Below are positions 45,401-53,709 of a DNA stretch of 64,000 bases, piece by piece. Numbering within the stretch: position 1 is the stretch's first letter; each line of letters begins with the position of its first letter. The translations under genes and the position numbers were made by a program. Source of the DNA: Halobacteriales archaeon QS_4_69_34 (GTDB lineage: Archaea; Halobacteriota; Halobacteria; Halobacteriales; Halococcaceae); the NCBI GenBank assembly GCA_003021045.1, contig PXRN01000010.1:124001-188000 (forward strand). The letters are read 5' to 3'. Below the pieces are notes generated by a model. It was given only the letters and a program-made list of their open reading frames with translations, had not been told where the DNA came from and made no database searches.

Positions 45401-45519
45401 ACCACCGAACCCTCATCGACCGGGGCGAGAGCCCGGAGTGTCCCGACTGCGGATCGATGACGCTCTACTACGCCGAGGGCTGCAAGACCTGCGAGTCCTG
45501 TGGCTGGTCGGAGTGTTGA
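42424..45519 (+). CDS. nrdJ: Adenosylcobalamin-dependent (class II) ribonucleoside-diphosphate reductase
   Basis: 1031 residues; reduces ribonucleotides to deoxyribonucleotides using B12. Motifs: [20 protein letters not shown] (redox Cys), [20 protein letters not shown], the finger loop [20 protein letters not shown] with active-site Cys and Glu, [20 protein letters not shown], and a C-terminal zinc ribbon CPDCG...[13 protein letters not shown] with the redox-shuttle cysteines. No intein, although this family often has one in archaea. An acidic linker lies near residues 965-995. Confidence 0.96.
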   Translation: [1031 protein letters not shown]

Positions 45520-45630
45520 TCGGCCGGTAGCCGACCTGCCCTCCCCGTTCCTGCTCGTCCTCCGCCACGCTTCTCTCGATTGAGAACCGGGGACGCAAGC
45601 TTCAAATCGCCCGTCGCGCATGACCGGGGC

Positions 45631-45756
45631 ATGGACGAGGCCGGCGGACGGCCCTGCCCGCGTTGTGGAACGTCGACGATCCACCGCCAGTGCAAGTACG
45701 TCTGTCCGCGACACGGCGTAGTGTGCGACTGCGCCGACACGTTCTGGACGCGCTGA
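45631..45756 (+). CDS. Small zinc-finger protein (HVO_2523-like)
   Basis: 41 residues with two CxxC-type knuckles: RPCPRCGTSTIHRQCKYVCP then RHGVVCDCADTFW. This matches the small haloarchaeal zinc-finger family I know as HVO_2523-like; members are often leaderless and of unknown function. TTCAAA at 45601-45606 is 24 nt before the ATG, an ideal leaderless promoter that supports the start. Not linked in an operon with either neighbour. Confidence 0.75.
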   Translation: MDEAGGRPCPRCGTSTIHRQCKYVCPRHGVVCDCADTFWTR

Positions 45757-45853
45757 GGCCACTGAATGGTTCCAGACGGGACGCGACGACCGACCGCGGC
45801 TCGTCCGGGATCGGTTCGGAACGGTTAGGACCGTCGCCCCGCGAGGGGCGGCC

Positions 45854-46213
45854 GTGAGCGACGCCGACCCGGTCGAGCTCGGGGTCGCCCTGCTCGAACG
45901 GCTCGAAGACCCGGAGCTCCCGCTCGCGGAGGCCGTCGACCGGATCGAAACCGTCAGCACGGACCCGTCGACGACGCGGACGATCCTCGACACCGCGGAG
46001 CTGCGCGGCGTCATCGAGCGCGAGGACGGGATCGTGCGGCCCCGCGGGAGCGGGTTCGTGCGCTTCGAACGCGAGGTGGTGACGCGGGAGGGCGAGTTCA
46101 CCTGCCGTCGCTGCGGAGCCGAGCTCTCGACCGGTCACTTCCTCCGGCTCGACGCCGGCGAGGTCGGCCCCTTCGGCTCCTCCTGTATCCGAAGGGTCAC
46201 CGGCCGTCGGTGA
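45854..46213 (+). CDS. DUF5830-like zinc-finger protein
   Basis: 119 residues from GTG 45854. An N-terminal helical part (VELGVALLERLEDPELPLAE) and a predicted winged-helix-like middle (TTRTILDTAELRGVIEREDG) lead to a C-terminal zinc ribbon FTCRRCGAELSTGHFLRL...GPFGSSCIRRV. I recognise it as a conserved haloarchaeal family (DUF5830); no function is known. Its 3' end overlaps the convergent DUF7115-like gene by 17 nt. Confidence 0.75.
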   Translation: MSDADPVELGVALLERLEDPELPLAEAVDRIETVSTDPSTTRTILDTAELRGVIEREDGIVRPRGSGFVRFEREVVTREGEFTCRRCGAELSTGHFLRLDAGEVGPFGSSCIRRVTGRR

Positions 46214-47618
46214 GCTGCTCGGCCAGCCGATCGATGGTCGCGCGCTGCTCGTCGAGGCGGTCGGCCTGACGCTCGACGTCGGCCCGGAGCGCGTCGAGCT
46301 CGGCGGCGATGGCGGCCCTCGTCCGGGAGCCGTCGCCCGCCGCTGCCTCGCCAGGGATCTCCCGTCCGTCTGCAGCGCGCTCCGCGTCCCCGGATCGGCT
46401 GTGCTCGCCGGGTGAGCCGGCTCCCGTCTCCGGGGGCTCCCCGGTCGGCGTCGGGTCCCCGTTCGTGGCAGCACCGACGAGCATGTCGGTGACGTCGGCA
46501 TCATCGTCGGCGGACCGTGCCGTCCGTTCCGGCGTGACGCCGCCGGCTTCCGGCGGGTTCGCGGTGCCTTCGGGGTCGTCCCGGTCTGCGGGCCGGGGCT
46601 CTACGACCTCGCTCTCGGCCGACTTCGGCCGCACCGCCGGATCCTCCGCCGATCCGGGCGAGGCGCTGCCGTCGGCTGCTGGCCGTCCTGAGGACGCGTC
46701 CGGCGACCCGGGGGTCGCCGATCCCGCTCCGTCGGTGGCGTCCCGCGGCTCGCCGACCGTCCGGCGTGTGCTCTCTCCGCCGGTCGCGGTCGGCCCGGAG
46801 GGCGTCTCGTCCGTAGCCGCGCCGCTGACACCGTCGGCGGCCGCTTCGCCGGTCGCCCCCGAAGCCGGCGGTTCGTCGTCGGCGCGCGCGCCGCCGGTCC
46901 GTTCCGCGCCGGCCCGTCCCGCGCCATCGCGTTCCCCACCGGCCGGTTCCGCGTCGCCCCGTCGTGCGCCGGCTGGTTCCGCGTCGCGATGATCGTCGAC
47001 CCCGCCGGGCTGGGGGCCGACCGTGTGACCCGTCCGGCGGCCGTCGGCCGCGACCGACTCGATCGTCCGGGCGATCTCGCGGGTCCTGCCGGGCGTCTCG
47101 ATCCGCCGCGAGCGATCGCCGGCGTCGATGTGGACGGCCCCGGACTCGACCCACACGTCGGTGACCGGCCTGAGGGGATGGTCCTCGTAGCTGTCGTGCT
47201 TCCAGAGTGCCTCACCGGTCCGGGCGAGCACGCGTGCGTCGGTGACCACCACCGTCCGGTCGCCCTCGCGGTAGGTCTCGACGAGCGATTCGTCCGGAGC
47301 GACGACGCCGGCCGCCCGGAGCACGCCGGCGAACACTGGTCCAAAGAGGGTCTCGACGCGCTCTTCGGGCACGGTGAACCCCTCGGTCCGCCCGCCGTCG
47401 GCGAACGCGAACGTCGCCTGACGGCGGCCCGTCGAGACGTCGAAGCACTCGGTCGCGTGAGGAAACTCCTCGACGGACGCGCTCGACAGCCATCCCCCCG
47501 AACGGTAGAGCAGCGTTCGCGTCGGCGTCACGTACACTCGGTCGTCGCCGCCGGCGTGGACGCACGTCGTGGCACGCTCGTCCCCGAGGTGCTCTTCGAT
47601 CGCGTCGGGAACGTCCAT
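46197..47618 (-). CDS. DUF7115-like protein with long disordered region
   Basis: 473 residues. A folded N-terminal part of about 190 residues (RVYVTPTRTLLYRSGGWLSS, VSTGRRQATFAF, VVVTDARVLARTGEALWKHD) resembles a PH-like domain seen in haloarchaeal DUF7115 proteins. It is followed by about 220 residues of Gly/Pro/Asp/Glu-rich low complexity and a C-terminal coiled coil (AAELDALRADVERQADRLDE). ATG 47618 gives the recognisable MDVPDAIEEHLGDE start. Function unknown. Confidence 0.7.
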   Translation of the reverse strand: MDVPDAIEEHLGDERATTCVHAGGDDRVYVTPTRTLLYRSGGWLSSASVEEFPHATECFDVSTGRRQATFAFADGGRTEGFTVPEERVETLFGPVFAGVLRAAGVVAPDESLVETYREGDRTVVVTDARVLARTGEALWKHDSYEDHPLRPVTDVWVESGAVHIDAGDRSRRIETPGRTREIARTIESVAADGRRTGHTVGPQPGGVDDHRDAEPAGARRGDAEPAGGERDGAGRAGAERTGGARADDEPPASGATGEAAADGVSGAATDETPSGPTATGGESTRRTVGEPRDATDGAGSATPGSPDASSGRPAADGSASPGSAEDPAVRPKSAESEVVEPRPADRDDPEGTANPPEAGGVTPERTARSADDDADVTDMLVGAATNGDPTPTGEPPETGAGSPGEHSRSGDAERAADGREIPGEAAAGDGSRTRAAIAAELDALRADVERQADRLDEQRATIDRLAEQLTDGR

Positions 47619-47760
47619 GGGATGCCATGCGAACCCGACCCAATAAAACCGACGGACGACCCGGCGTGTGAAAGGACGAGGTGGAGAGGAGCGGAATCGC
47701 TGGGGGCCGAGCGACACGACATGGGAAGGTTAATGCCGTCGAGTCGGGTAGGGAGGGCCG

Positions 47761-47888
47761 GCCCGGGTGGCTTAGCTGGACATAGCGCCGCACTCATAGG
47801 GTTCTCCCGGCGCGGCGTTCCCGTCCCGAGGCCGCCGCCTCGGACCTGGGACATGCGGAGATCGTGGGTTCGGAGCCCACCCCGGGCA
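47761..47888 (+). tRNA. Elongator tRNA-Met(CAT) with a 54-nt intron
   Basis: Exon 1 47761-47798 and exon 2 47853-47888 form a full cloverleaf: acceptor GCCCGGG/CCCGGGC, anticodon CAT at 47795-47797, discriminator A. The intron 47799-47852 interrupts after position 37. A bulge-helix-bulge is visible: central helix CTCA/TGGG, bulges TAG and ACA, and an inner helix GGTT/GACC. Intron-bearing elongator tRNA-Met is typical of haloarchaea. Confidence 0.95.
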
Positions 47889-48132
47889 CTCTACAGAAAG
47901 TTGTCATGCCCATAGCGGCGGGGCCGGTCCGATCACCGCGGCCATCGCCTACACAGCGGCGTTCGTCCGGTCGAGAAGAGACTGCTATGCTGCGGTCGGG
48001 GAGACTGCAGGGCGGATCGTGGCTCCCCGATGCCGTCTTCCGGTTTGCTCCGTCGCGCGTCGACAGACTTCTGACTGAGAGTGTATCGTAGCGTTCGTGA
48101 GAAGCCGATACCCCGGGCGGTTCGGGGTTGAC

Positions 48133-48972
48133 CTACGTGTAACCGGTAGGGATCCACTCCGCGTCGGGATCGACCCGGCCCGCGAGGGTCGCGTTCAGTG
48201 CCGCTCCGACCACGAGGGCGAGTCCGCCGGCGTACAGCCACGTGAACACCAACAGCAGGCCCCCGACGACGCCGTAGACGTGGACGCTGCCCGAGACCGT
48301 CGCGTACAGCCGGACGATCACGCCCGAGAGCGTCCAGGTGGCGGCCGCGAGGAGAGTGCCGGGCAGGGCCTCCCGGACGGTGACGTCGGCCTCGGGGAGA
48401 ACGCGGTAGATCGGGAGGAACACGACGGCGAGCGTGGCGAACACGAAGACCGGGCTGAACAGGCGCAGGAGAACGCGATCGGAGATCACCAGCGCGAGCG
48501 CCGCGCCGACGCCGGCCAGCGCCGTGGCCGCGAGCGTTACCGTCAGGAGGACGAGCGCCGCGTCGGCGAACCTGCCCGCGAGCGAGACCTGCGCTCGCTC
48601 GCCGTAGACCGCGGCGAACGCGCCGTCGAGCGCACCGAACATCCGGAGGGCGCTCCACGCCAGAATTGCGGCCCCGAGCCCCGCCGCGCGGAGGCGACCA
48701 CCGGTCCGTGTGAGATCGTCGACGGGGATCGACGTGCCCTTCGGGAGCACCGTGCCCGAAGCGGTCCCCAACAGCTGCTCGAGGAAGTCACCGCCCACGA
48801 GCGAGAGGCCGATGATCGCAAAGAGCACCAGGGGAACGAGCGCGAGAAAGAGGTAGTACGCGAGGCTCGCGGCCACGAGCGTGACCTGCTCCTCGCGGGC
48901 GACCGCGACGACCGTCTTCGCCAGCCCGAGGGCGTCCTCTCTCGTCCGACGGGCGCGCTTGCGAACCGGCAC
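48133..48972 (-). CDS. YihY/BrkB-family membrane protein
   Basis: 279 residues with six predicted membrane helices. Family features are LVAASLAYYLFLALVPLVLF near residue 35, WSALRMFGALDGAFAAVYGE, VFLPIYRVLPEADVTVREAL, and VYGVVGGLLLVFTWLYAGGL near the C-terminus. Once misnamed ribonuclease BN; the true function is unknown. ATG at 48972; it stands alone. Confidence 0.88.
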   Translation of the reverse strand: MPVRKRARRTREDALGLAKTVVAVAREEQVTLVAASLAYYLFLALVPLVLFAIIGLSLVGGDFLEQLLGTASGTVLPKGTSIPVDDLTRTGGRLRAAGLGAAILAWSALRMFGALDGAFAAVYGERAQVSLAGRFADAALVLLTVTLAATALAGVGAALALVISDRVLLRLFSPVFVFATLAVVFLPIYRVLPEADVTVREALPGTLLAAATWTLSGVIVRLYATVSGSVHVYGVVGGLLLVFTWLYAGGLALVVGAALNATLAGRVDPDAEWIPTGYT

Positions 48973-49140
48973 GGACGCGAGTTCAGGGGGGCGGGTACAA
49001 GTAGCTCCCGCCGGCGTTCGCCGCGAGCGAGACGACGGACGCCATCGGTCTCCGTGGGCCGACCGAGACCGGCGTCGAGGGGGGGAGCCGGGAGAGAACG
49101 TCGATCGGCTAGCGGTCGGGTGCAGCCGACGTCCGGGTGC

Positions 49141-49320
49141 GCCCGGCGCGGCGAGCGCGCCGACGGGACGGCGCGCTCGTGCGAGGGACGAGTGAGCACC
49201 GAGCGCAACGAGGAGGCGTGTAGCCCACGTGGTGGCGGCAGTGCGGTGTGGGTAGCGGCGCCGGCGCGGGTAGCGGCGGCGCGGTCAGTAGCGATCCGGC
49301 CTCTCGTGTGTCCCGGAATT
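49141..49320 (-). repeat. Dispersed intergenic element, copy 6 (inverted)
   Basis: Minus-strand reading: GGGACACACGAGAGGCCGGA, CCGCCGCTACCCGCGCC and CCGCACTGCCGCCACCACG, then ACGCCTCCTCG and a tail CACTCGTCCCTCGCACGAGC then CGGCGCGCTCGCCGCGCC. It lies about 170 bp before the YihY-like gene, co-oriented. The remaining 513 bp gap up to trm1 has no other recognised content except a possible C-terminal peptide fragment near 49418-49478. Confidence 0.5.
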
Positions 49321-49485
49321 CGGGGTTCTCGCGCCCGGCGACCCCGACGTCGGCGTCGCTCCGTCCGCGATCCGCACACCCCGTCGTCGTTCGCGGCCGC
49401 GGCTCGCGCCACCCGGTCAGGGCTCGAACGTCTCGCCCTCCTGTAGGGGAACGAGCTCGCCCGATCGACGACCCAGCGCGGTGCT

Positions 49486-50646
49486 TCACGGCTCGTCGGA
49501 CTCGGTCGCCGCCGCTATCGCCGCGACGCCCGCGGTCGTCTTGAACGTCGTGCCCCCGTAGTGGGTCCGCGAGGCCGGAAAGCCCGCCTCCCGCAACCGG
49601 CCGAGGAACTCGTCCATCGCGCTGGCCGAGCGGCCCCACAGCTTGCAGAGACGGTGCTGGTCGTAGTGGGTCGGGGTGTCGAGCTCGCCGCCGAGGCGAT
49701 CGAGCAGCGCTCGCGCCCGCTCGGCGGTCCCCAGCTCGTCGGTGACGCGCTCGCGGACCGCCGCGACGAACCCCCGGTCGCACGTCGCGCCGAGCCAGAT
49801 CGGCCCCGCGGTCTGGACGCCTTCCCCACAGTTCGGACACGCGGCGGGCGGGTGGGCGATCAGCCCCCGCTCGTGCTCGCGGTGCAGACAGGCCGGGCAG
49901 TGATGCAAGTAGCCGAGCTCTCGAAGGGCGTCGTCCGCGTCGCTCGCCCGGCGGGTGAGCGCGAGGTAGGTCCGGACATAGTGGCTCGTCGCGTGGCTCA
50001 GGGCGGGACGGGCGGCGACGTCGTGGCGGGCGGCCGTCCGGACGAGCGCCGAGAGGAGGACCCTGAGACCCATCTCGGCGTGGTACTCGGTGTTCCGGGG
50101 GACCGCGCCGTACTTCCGGACGCCGCTCGCGAAGTGGGCTCCACACAGCGGCGCGGTGTCGGTCGCCGTGACACAGAGGAGCCCCCGGGCCGACCGGACG
50201 GCGGCGTCGGCGAAGGGGATCGGCGTCCCGAACGGATCGAGGTCGACGACGCCGAAGCGCGACTCGGACATGAGCGCGTTCGCGTCCCGGTGCTCGACGG
50301 CTCCCGCCACCTCGTTCCGGTCGAGGTTGCGCCGGCAGAGCGCGACTGCCTCGGGGTCGCGGTCACAGCAGGTCACCTCCCAGCCCTCGCTCGCCGCGCG
50401 TACCCCGCGAATCCCCGTGGCGGCCGTCGCGTCGAGGTACGTCCGGGACCGCCGTGACTCGCGTCCGTCCGACCGCCCGTGCTCGCGCCCGTCCGATCTT
50501 CGGTCGCGCTCGCGGTGGGCCCGCAGGACCGCGACGGTGAGGTCGCGGTTGAGCTCCTGTGCGGGGTTGAAAAACACCGCGTCGCCGACGCCGGCGTCGG
50601 GCTGCTCGGGCACCTCGATCTCGATTCCGCCCTCCCGGACGCGCAT
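49486..50646 (-). CDS. trm1: tRNA (guanine(26)-N(2))-dimethyltransferase
   Basis: 386 residues; makes m2,2-G26 in tRNA using SAM. Class I methyltransferase motifs: [53 protein letters not shown] and [12 protein letters not shown]. The C-terminal half has the zinc site [13 protein letters not shown]...ACPNCG and the family ending GGTTFKT. A short Arg/Ser/Asp insert of about 20 residues follows the N-terminus. ATG 50646 gives [14 protein letters not shown]. Confidence 0.95.
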   Translation of the reverse strand: MRVREGGIEIEVPEQPDAGVGDAVFFNPAQELNRDLTVAVLRAHRERDRRSDGREHGRSDGRESRRSRTYLDATAATGIRGVRAASEGWEVTCCDRDPEAVALCRRNLDRNEVAGAVEHRDANALMSESRFGVVDLDPFGTPIPFADAAVRSARGLLCVTATDTAPLCGAHFASGVRKYGAVPRNTEYHAEMGLRVLLSALVRTAARHDVAARPALSHATSHYVRTYLALTRRASDADDALRELGYLHHCPACLHREHERGLIAHPPAACPNCGEGVQTAGPIWLGATCDRGFVAAVRERVTDELGTAERARALLDRLGGELDTPTHYDQHRLCKLWGRSASAMDEFLGRLREAGFPASRTHYGGTTFKTTAGVAAIAAATESDEP

Positions 50647-50764
50647 GGGGCCCCGAGAGGAGCGAGCACGAAAAGCCGTCCGGACCGCGCCACTCGTCGT
50701 CGGCGACCCGGACGGGGCCGCGCTCCATCGAACCTGTTTTGCCCGCCCGGTCCGAACCGAACCC

Positions 50765-51115
50765 GTGACCACGGCCGAGGGGTGGCAGGCCGACCTCGAC
50801 GCGGCGGGCGAGCTCACGCCGGCGGTCGTCGAGCGCATCACCGCCGTGCACGGCTCGCGGGGCGTACGCGCGATCGAGGCCGTCGCCGAGGAGCGTGTCA
50901 AGGCCTACCGCGACTTTACCGTCGTCGTCGGCCGCGGCGACGAGTACGTCGTCGAGGCCGGCGGCTGCACCTGCGAGGACAGCGCGTACAACCTCGATCC
51001 GACCGACCCCACAGAGCGCTGTTGGCACGCCCTCGCGGTCGCCATCGCCCGCCGGATCGATGCCGTCGACCACCACGACATGTGGTACGCCGAGGTCCGG
51101 GAGTTCCTCCCGTAA
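50765..51115 (+). CDS. SWIM zinc-finger-like small protein
   Basis: 116 residues from GTG 50765. A helical N-terminal part is followed by [20 protein letters not shown] and the SWIM-type CxC...CxH site [12 protein letters not shown]...[15 protein letters not shown] domains bind nucleic acid or protein; the role here is unknown. Divergent from trm1 with a short gap, and 62 bp before the site-2 protease gene. Confidence 0.7.
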   Translation: MTTAEGWQADLDAAGELTPAVVERITAVHGSRGVRAIEAVAEERVKAYRDFTVVVGRGDEYVVEAGGCTCEDSAYNLDPTDPTERCWHALAVAIARRIDAVDHHDMWYAEVREFLP

Positions 51116-51177
51116 CCGTGCCGAGTACGTGACTATCGACCGGCCATATTTACGTTCCCGCGCCCTACTGATCGGCG

Positions 51178-52329
51178 ATGGACGACAGCGACCCGCCGGC
51201 CGACGGGCCGCCGGTCGAGGAACTCGCGCCGCTGTTTCATGTGTTCGACACCGAAGTCGAGGGCGACCGGCTGCTCTACTACGGTGAGCCCCGGGTCGGC
51301 CGGGAGACCTTCGAGCGGCGGGCGTGGTCGCTCTTCCGGGAGTACGGCTTCGAGGTTCGCCTGACGACCCGCTCGGAAACCGATCCGATCACCGGCGTCG
51401 ACCTCGCGGGCACTCGCCAAGTCCTCGTCGCCAAACCCCGGTCGGTCGGGGTCGACGGGGTTCCGTGGACGAACGTCGCCTTCGCCCTCCTCACTGTGCT
51501 CTCGACGCTGTTCGCGGGAACCCAGTGGTACTACGTCCCCATCGAGGGGCCGCTCGACCTGCTGGCCGGCTGGCCGTTCGCGCTCGCCGTGCTCTCGGTG
51601 CTCGGCGTCCACGAGCTCGGTCACTACGTCGCCAGCCGGTTCTACGGGGTCGAGGCCAGCCTCCCCTACTTCATCCCCCTACCGAACGTCATCGGCACGA
51701 TGGGCGCGGTCATCCGGATGCGCGGCCGGATGCCCGATCGGAAGGCTCTCTTCGACATCGGGGTCGCCGGCCCGCTCGCCGGGCTCGCCGCCACCGTGGT
51801 CGTCACCGTGATCGGCCTCTCGCTCGACCCGATCGCCGTCCCCGAGCGGGCGCTGTCGAGCTCCGCGGTCGCAATCGAGTTCAACGACCCGCCCCTCCTC
51901 CAGCTGATCGCCGAGCTCACCGGCCAGCCGCTGGGCTACGACGACCCCACAAAGCAGGTCAACCCCGTCGTCTTCGCCGGCTGGGTCGGGATGTTCGTCA
52001 CCTTCCTGAATCTCATTCCGGCGGGCCAGCTCGACGGCGGCCACCTCGTGCGCGCCATGCTCGGCGAGCGGCAGGCGACCCTCGCGGCCGCCGTTCCGGG
52101 CCTGCTCTTTGCGCTCGCGGGCTATCTCTACTACGTCCGCGAGGTGGCGTTCAATGCCGTCTTCCTGTGGGTGTTCTGGGGCCTGTTCACGATGGGGATC
52201 GCCTACGCCGGGCCCGCTACCCCCGTCCGCGACGACGCCCTCGACGCCAAGCGTATCACCGTCGGCCTCCTCACCTTCGGGCTCGGCCTCCTCTGCTTTA
52301 CGCCGATCCCCTTCGAGATCGTCTCCTGA
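51178..52329 (+). CDS. Site-2 protease family metalloprotease (M50)
   Basis: 383-residue membrane protein. A cytoplasmic N-terminal domain of about 105 residues (FHVFDTEVEGDRLLYYGEPR) precedes multiple membrane helices. Zinc motif HELGH in LGVHELGHYVASRFYGVEAS; the third ligand Asp is in NLIPAGQLDGGHLVRAMLG. It cleaves substrates within the membrane. TATTTAC at 51147-51153 is 24 nt before the ATG. Full length for the haloarchaeal family. Confidence 0.93.
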   Translation: MDDSDPPADGPPVEELAPLFHVFDTEVEGDRLLYYGEPRVGRETFERRAWSLFREYGFEVRLTTRSETDPITGVDLAGTRQVLVAKPRSVGVDGVPWTNVAFALLTVLSTLFAGTQWYYVPIEGPLDLLAGWPFALAVLSVLGVHELGHYVASRFYGVEASLPYFIPLPNVIGTMGAVIRMRGRMPDRKALFDIGVAGPLAGLAATVVVTVIGLSLDPIAVPERALSSSAVAIEFNDPPLLQLIAELTGQPLGYDDPTKQVNPVVFAGWVGMFVTFLNLIPAGQLDGGHLVRAMLGERQATLAAAVPGLLFALAGYLYYVREVAFNAVFLWVFWGLFTMGIAYAGPATPVRDDALDAKRITVGLLTFGLGLLCFTPIPFEIVS

Positions 52330-52336
52330 ACCCCAC

Positions 52337-52404
52337 TTTTTTCGAGGGGGTCCTCCGTCGCTCGTGCCCTCCGGGCACTCGCTCCGCCGAACCCCCTCGA
52401 AAAA
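52337..52404. terminator. Large inverted repeat between convergent genes
   Basis: TTTTTCGAGGGGGT (52338-52351) is an exact inverted copy of ACCCCCTCGAAAAA (52391-52404), 14 bp, with an inner stem GTGCCC-TCC-GGGCAC in the loop. It begins 8 nt after the protease stop and lies before the 3' end of thiL, so a bidirectional terminator is a good guess; a mobile palindromic element is the alternative. Between it and thiL lies CCGCGACCGCACCGC-type text reminiscent of the dispersed element. Confidence 0.6.
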
Positions 52405-52578
52405 CCTGGACTAAAAAGGCCGCGAGCTCGCTCTCCCTCCGGTCGTTCGTCCGCTCGCGGGAGGGCTGCTTGGCCCGCGACCGCACCGCAAACCGCTCGG
52501 CACCGCGACCGCACCGCGCGGACCTCACCCTCGATCCTACACTCGCACATCGGGGAAACCCCGGACGCCCTGGCTGTG

Positions 52579-53448
52579 CTACCCGTGCGTGTAACCCCGA
52601 TCGGCGAGCGCCTCGCCGTCGAGGGTCACGCCCTCCTCGACGGCGGTCCCGATCCGCGCGACCGACACCGGCGACGCCGCGCGGACGGCCGCGAGGTCGT
52701 CCTCCGGGACGGTGAACAGCAGCTCGAAGTCCTCGCCGAGGTGGACGCTCAGCTCGCGGGCGTCCGCTTCGTCCGCGGCGACTTCTCGAACGCCGTCGTG
52801 GACCGGCAGCGGAGTCTCGACAGCGAACCCGCAGTCGCTCGCCGCGGCCAGCTGGTGGAGCGAGCGCGCGAGCCCGTCGCTCACGTCCATCATCGAGCCC
52901 GCGTGGGAGGCGACCGCTCGGCCGGCCGCGACGCGGGGCTCGAACCGGAACAGCTCGTTCGCGCGCTCGGAGTCGCCGCGCTCGAACAGCCGGAGGGCGG
53001 CCCCGGTACGCCCCAGTACGCCGGTCAGACAGACCGCCTCCCCCGGACGCGCGCCGGATCGACGAACCGGCTGCTGGGCCCGGCCGAGCGCCGTCGTCGC
53101 GGCGGTGAACTCCCCGTGAGCGTCGAGGTCGCCGCCGACGTACTCCGCGCCGACCAGCGTACACACCTCGCTCGCGCCGTCGACGAACGCCCCGAGCTCG
53201 TCGGGCTCGAAGGCCGGTGCGCCGTAGGCGGCGACTGCCGCAATTGCCTCGGCCCCCATCGCGGCCACGTCCGAGAGCGACGCGCCGACCGCCCGCCAGC
53301 CGGCCGTGTAGCGCGTGACGCCGGCCGGAAAGTCCGTCCGCTCGTGGAGCATGTCCGTCGTGAGCACGAGCCCGTCGACGACCGCACCGTCGTCGCCCGC
53401 CGACGGGAGCCGCTCGGCGAGGAACGCGAGTGCCACCCGCTCGTCCAT
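52579..53448 (-). CDS. thiL: Thiamine-monophosphate kinase
   Basis: 289 residues; makes thiamine diphosphate from thiamine monophosphate. PurM/AIR-synthase-like fold with GDDGAVVDGLVLTTDMLHER, TDFPAGVTRYTAGWRAVGAS, LSDVAAMGAEA, YVGGDLDAHGEFT and SMMDVSDGLARSLHQLA. The final motif HLGEDFELLFTVP is complete. ATG 53448; the open frame extends upstream without similarity. Solitary gene. Confidence 0.93.
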   Translation of the reverse strand: MDERVALAFLAERLPSAGDDGAVVDGLVLTTDMLHERTDFPAGVTRYTAGWRAVGASLSDVAAMGAEAIAAVAAYGAPAFEPDELGAFVDGASEVCTLVGAEYVGGDLDAHGEFTAATTALGRAQQPVRRSGARPGEAVCLTGVLGRTGAALRLFERGDSERANELFRFEPRVAAGRAVASHAGSMMDVSDGLARSLHQLAAASDCGFAVETPLPVHDGVREVAADEADARELSVHLGEDFELLFTVPEDDLAAVRAASPVSVARIGTAVEEGVTLDGEALADRGYTHG

Positions 53449-53709
53449 GGCGAGCGGTGTGGCCCCCGGTAGAAAACGCGCCCGGTCGGGCGGGCGATCG
53501 GAGAGAAAGAGGGAGGACGGGGACGATTCGAACCGGACGACGAGTACGGCGGTCGAGCGACCCATCGACCGCCCGATCGACGAGACGCGAACGCCGGTAG
53601 CGTCCGCGCCGGCAGCGGCCGCAGTGCCCGGATTCGATCGCCGAGGGCGGCCCCGCGGCGGCCGTCACGTTCCGGTGCGTTCATGCCGTGATCGCCCGTC
53701 GACCGTGCC

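Noticed and set aside
49418-49478. Possible C-terminal peptide ELVPLQEGETFEP on the minus strand
   Set aside because: Only about 15 residues look sensible and no upstream part is found; too short to call a gene fragment.
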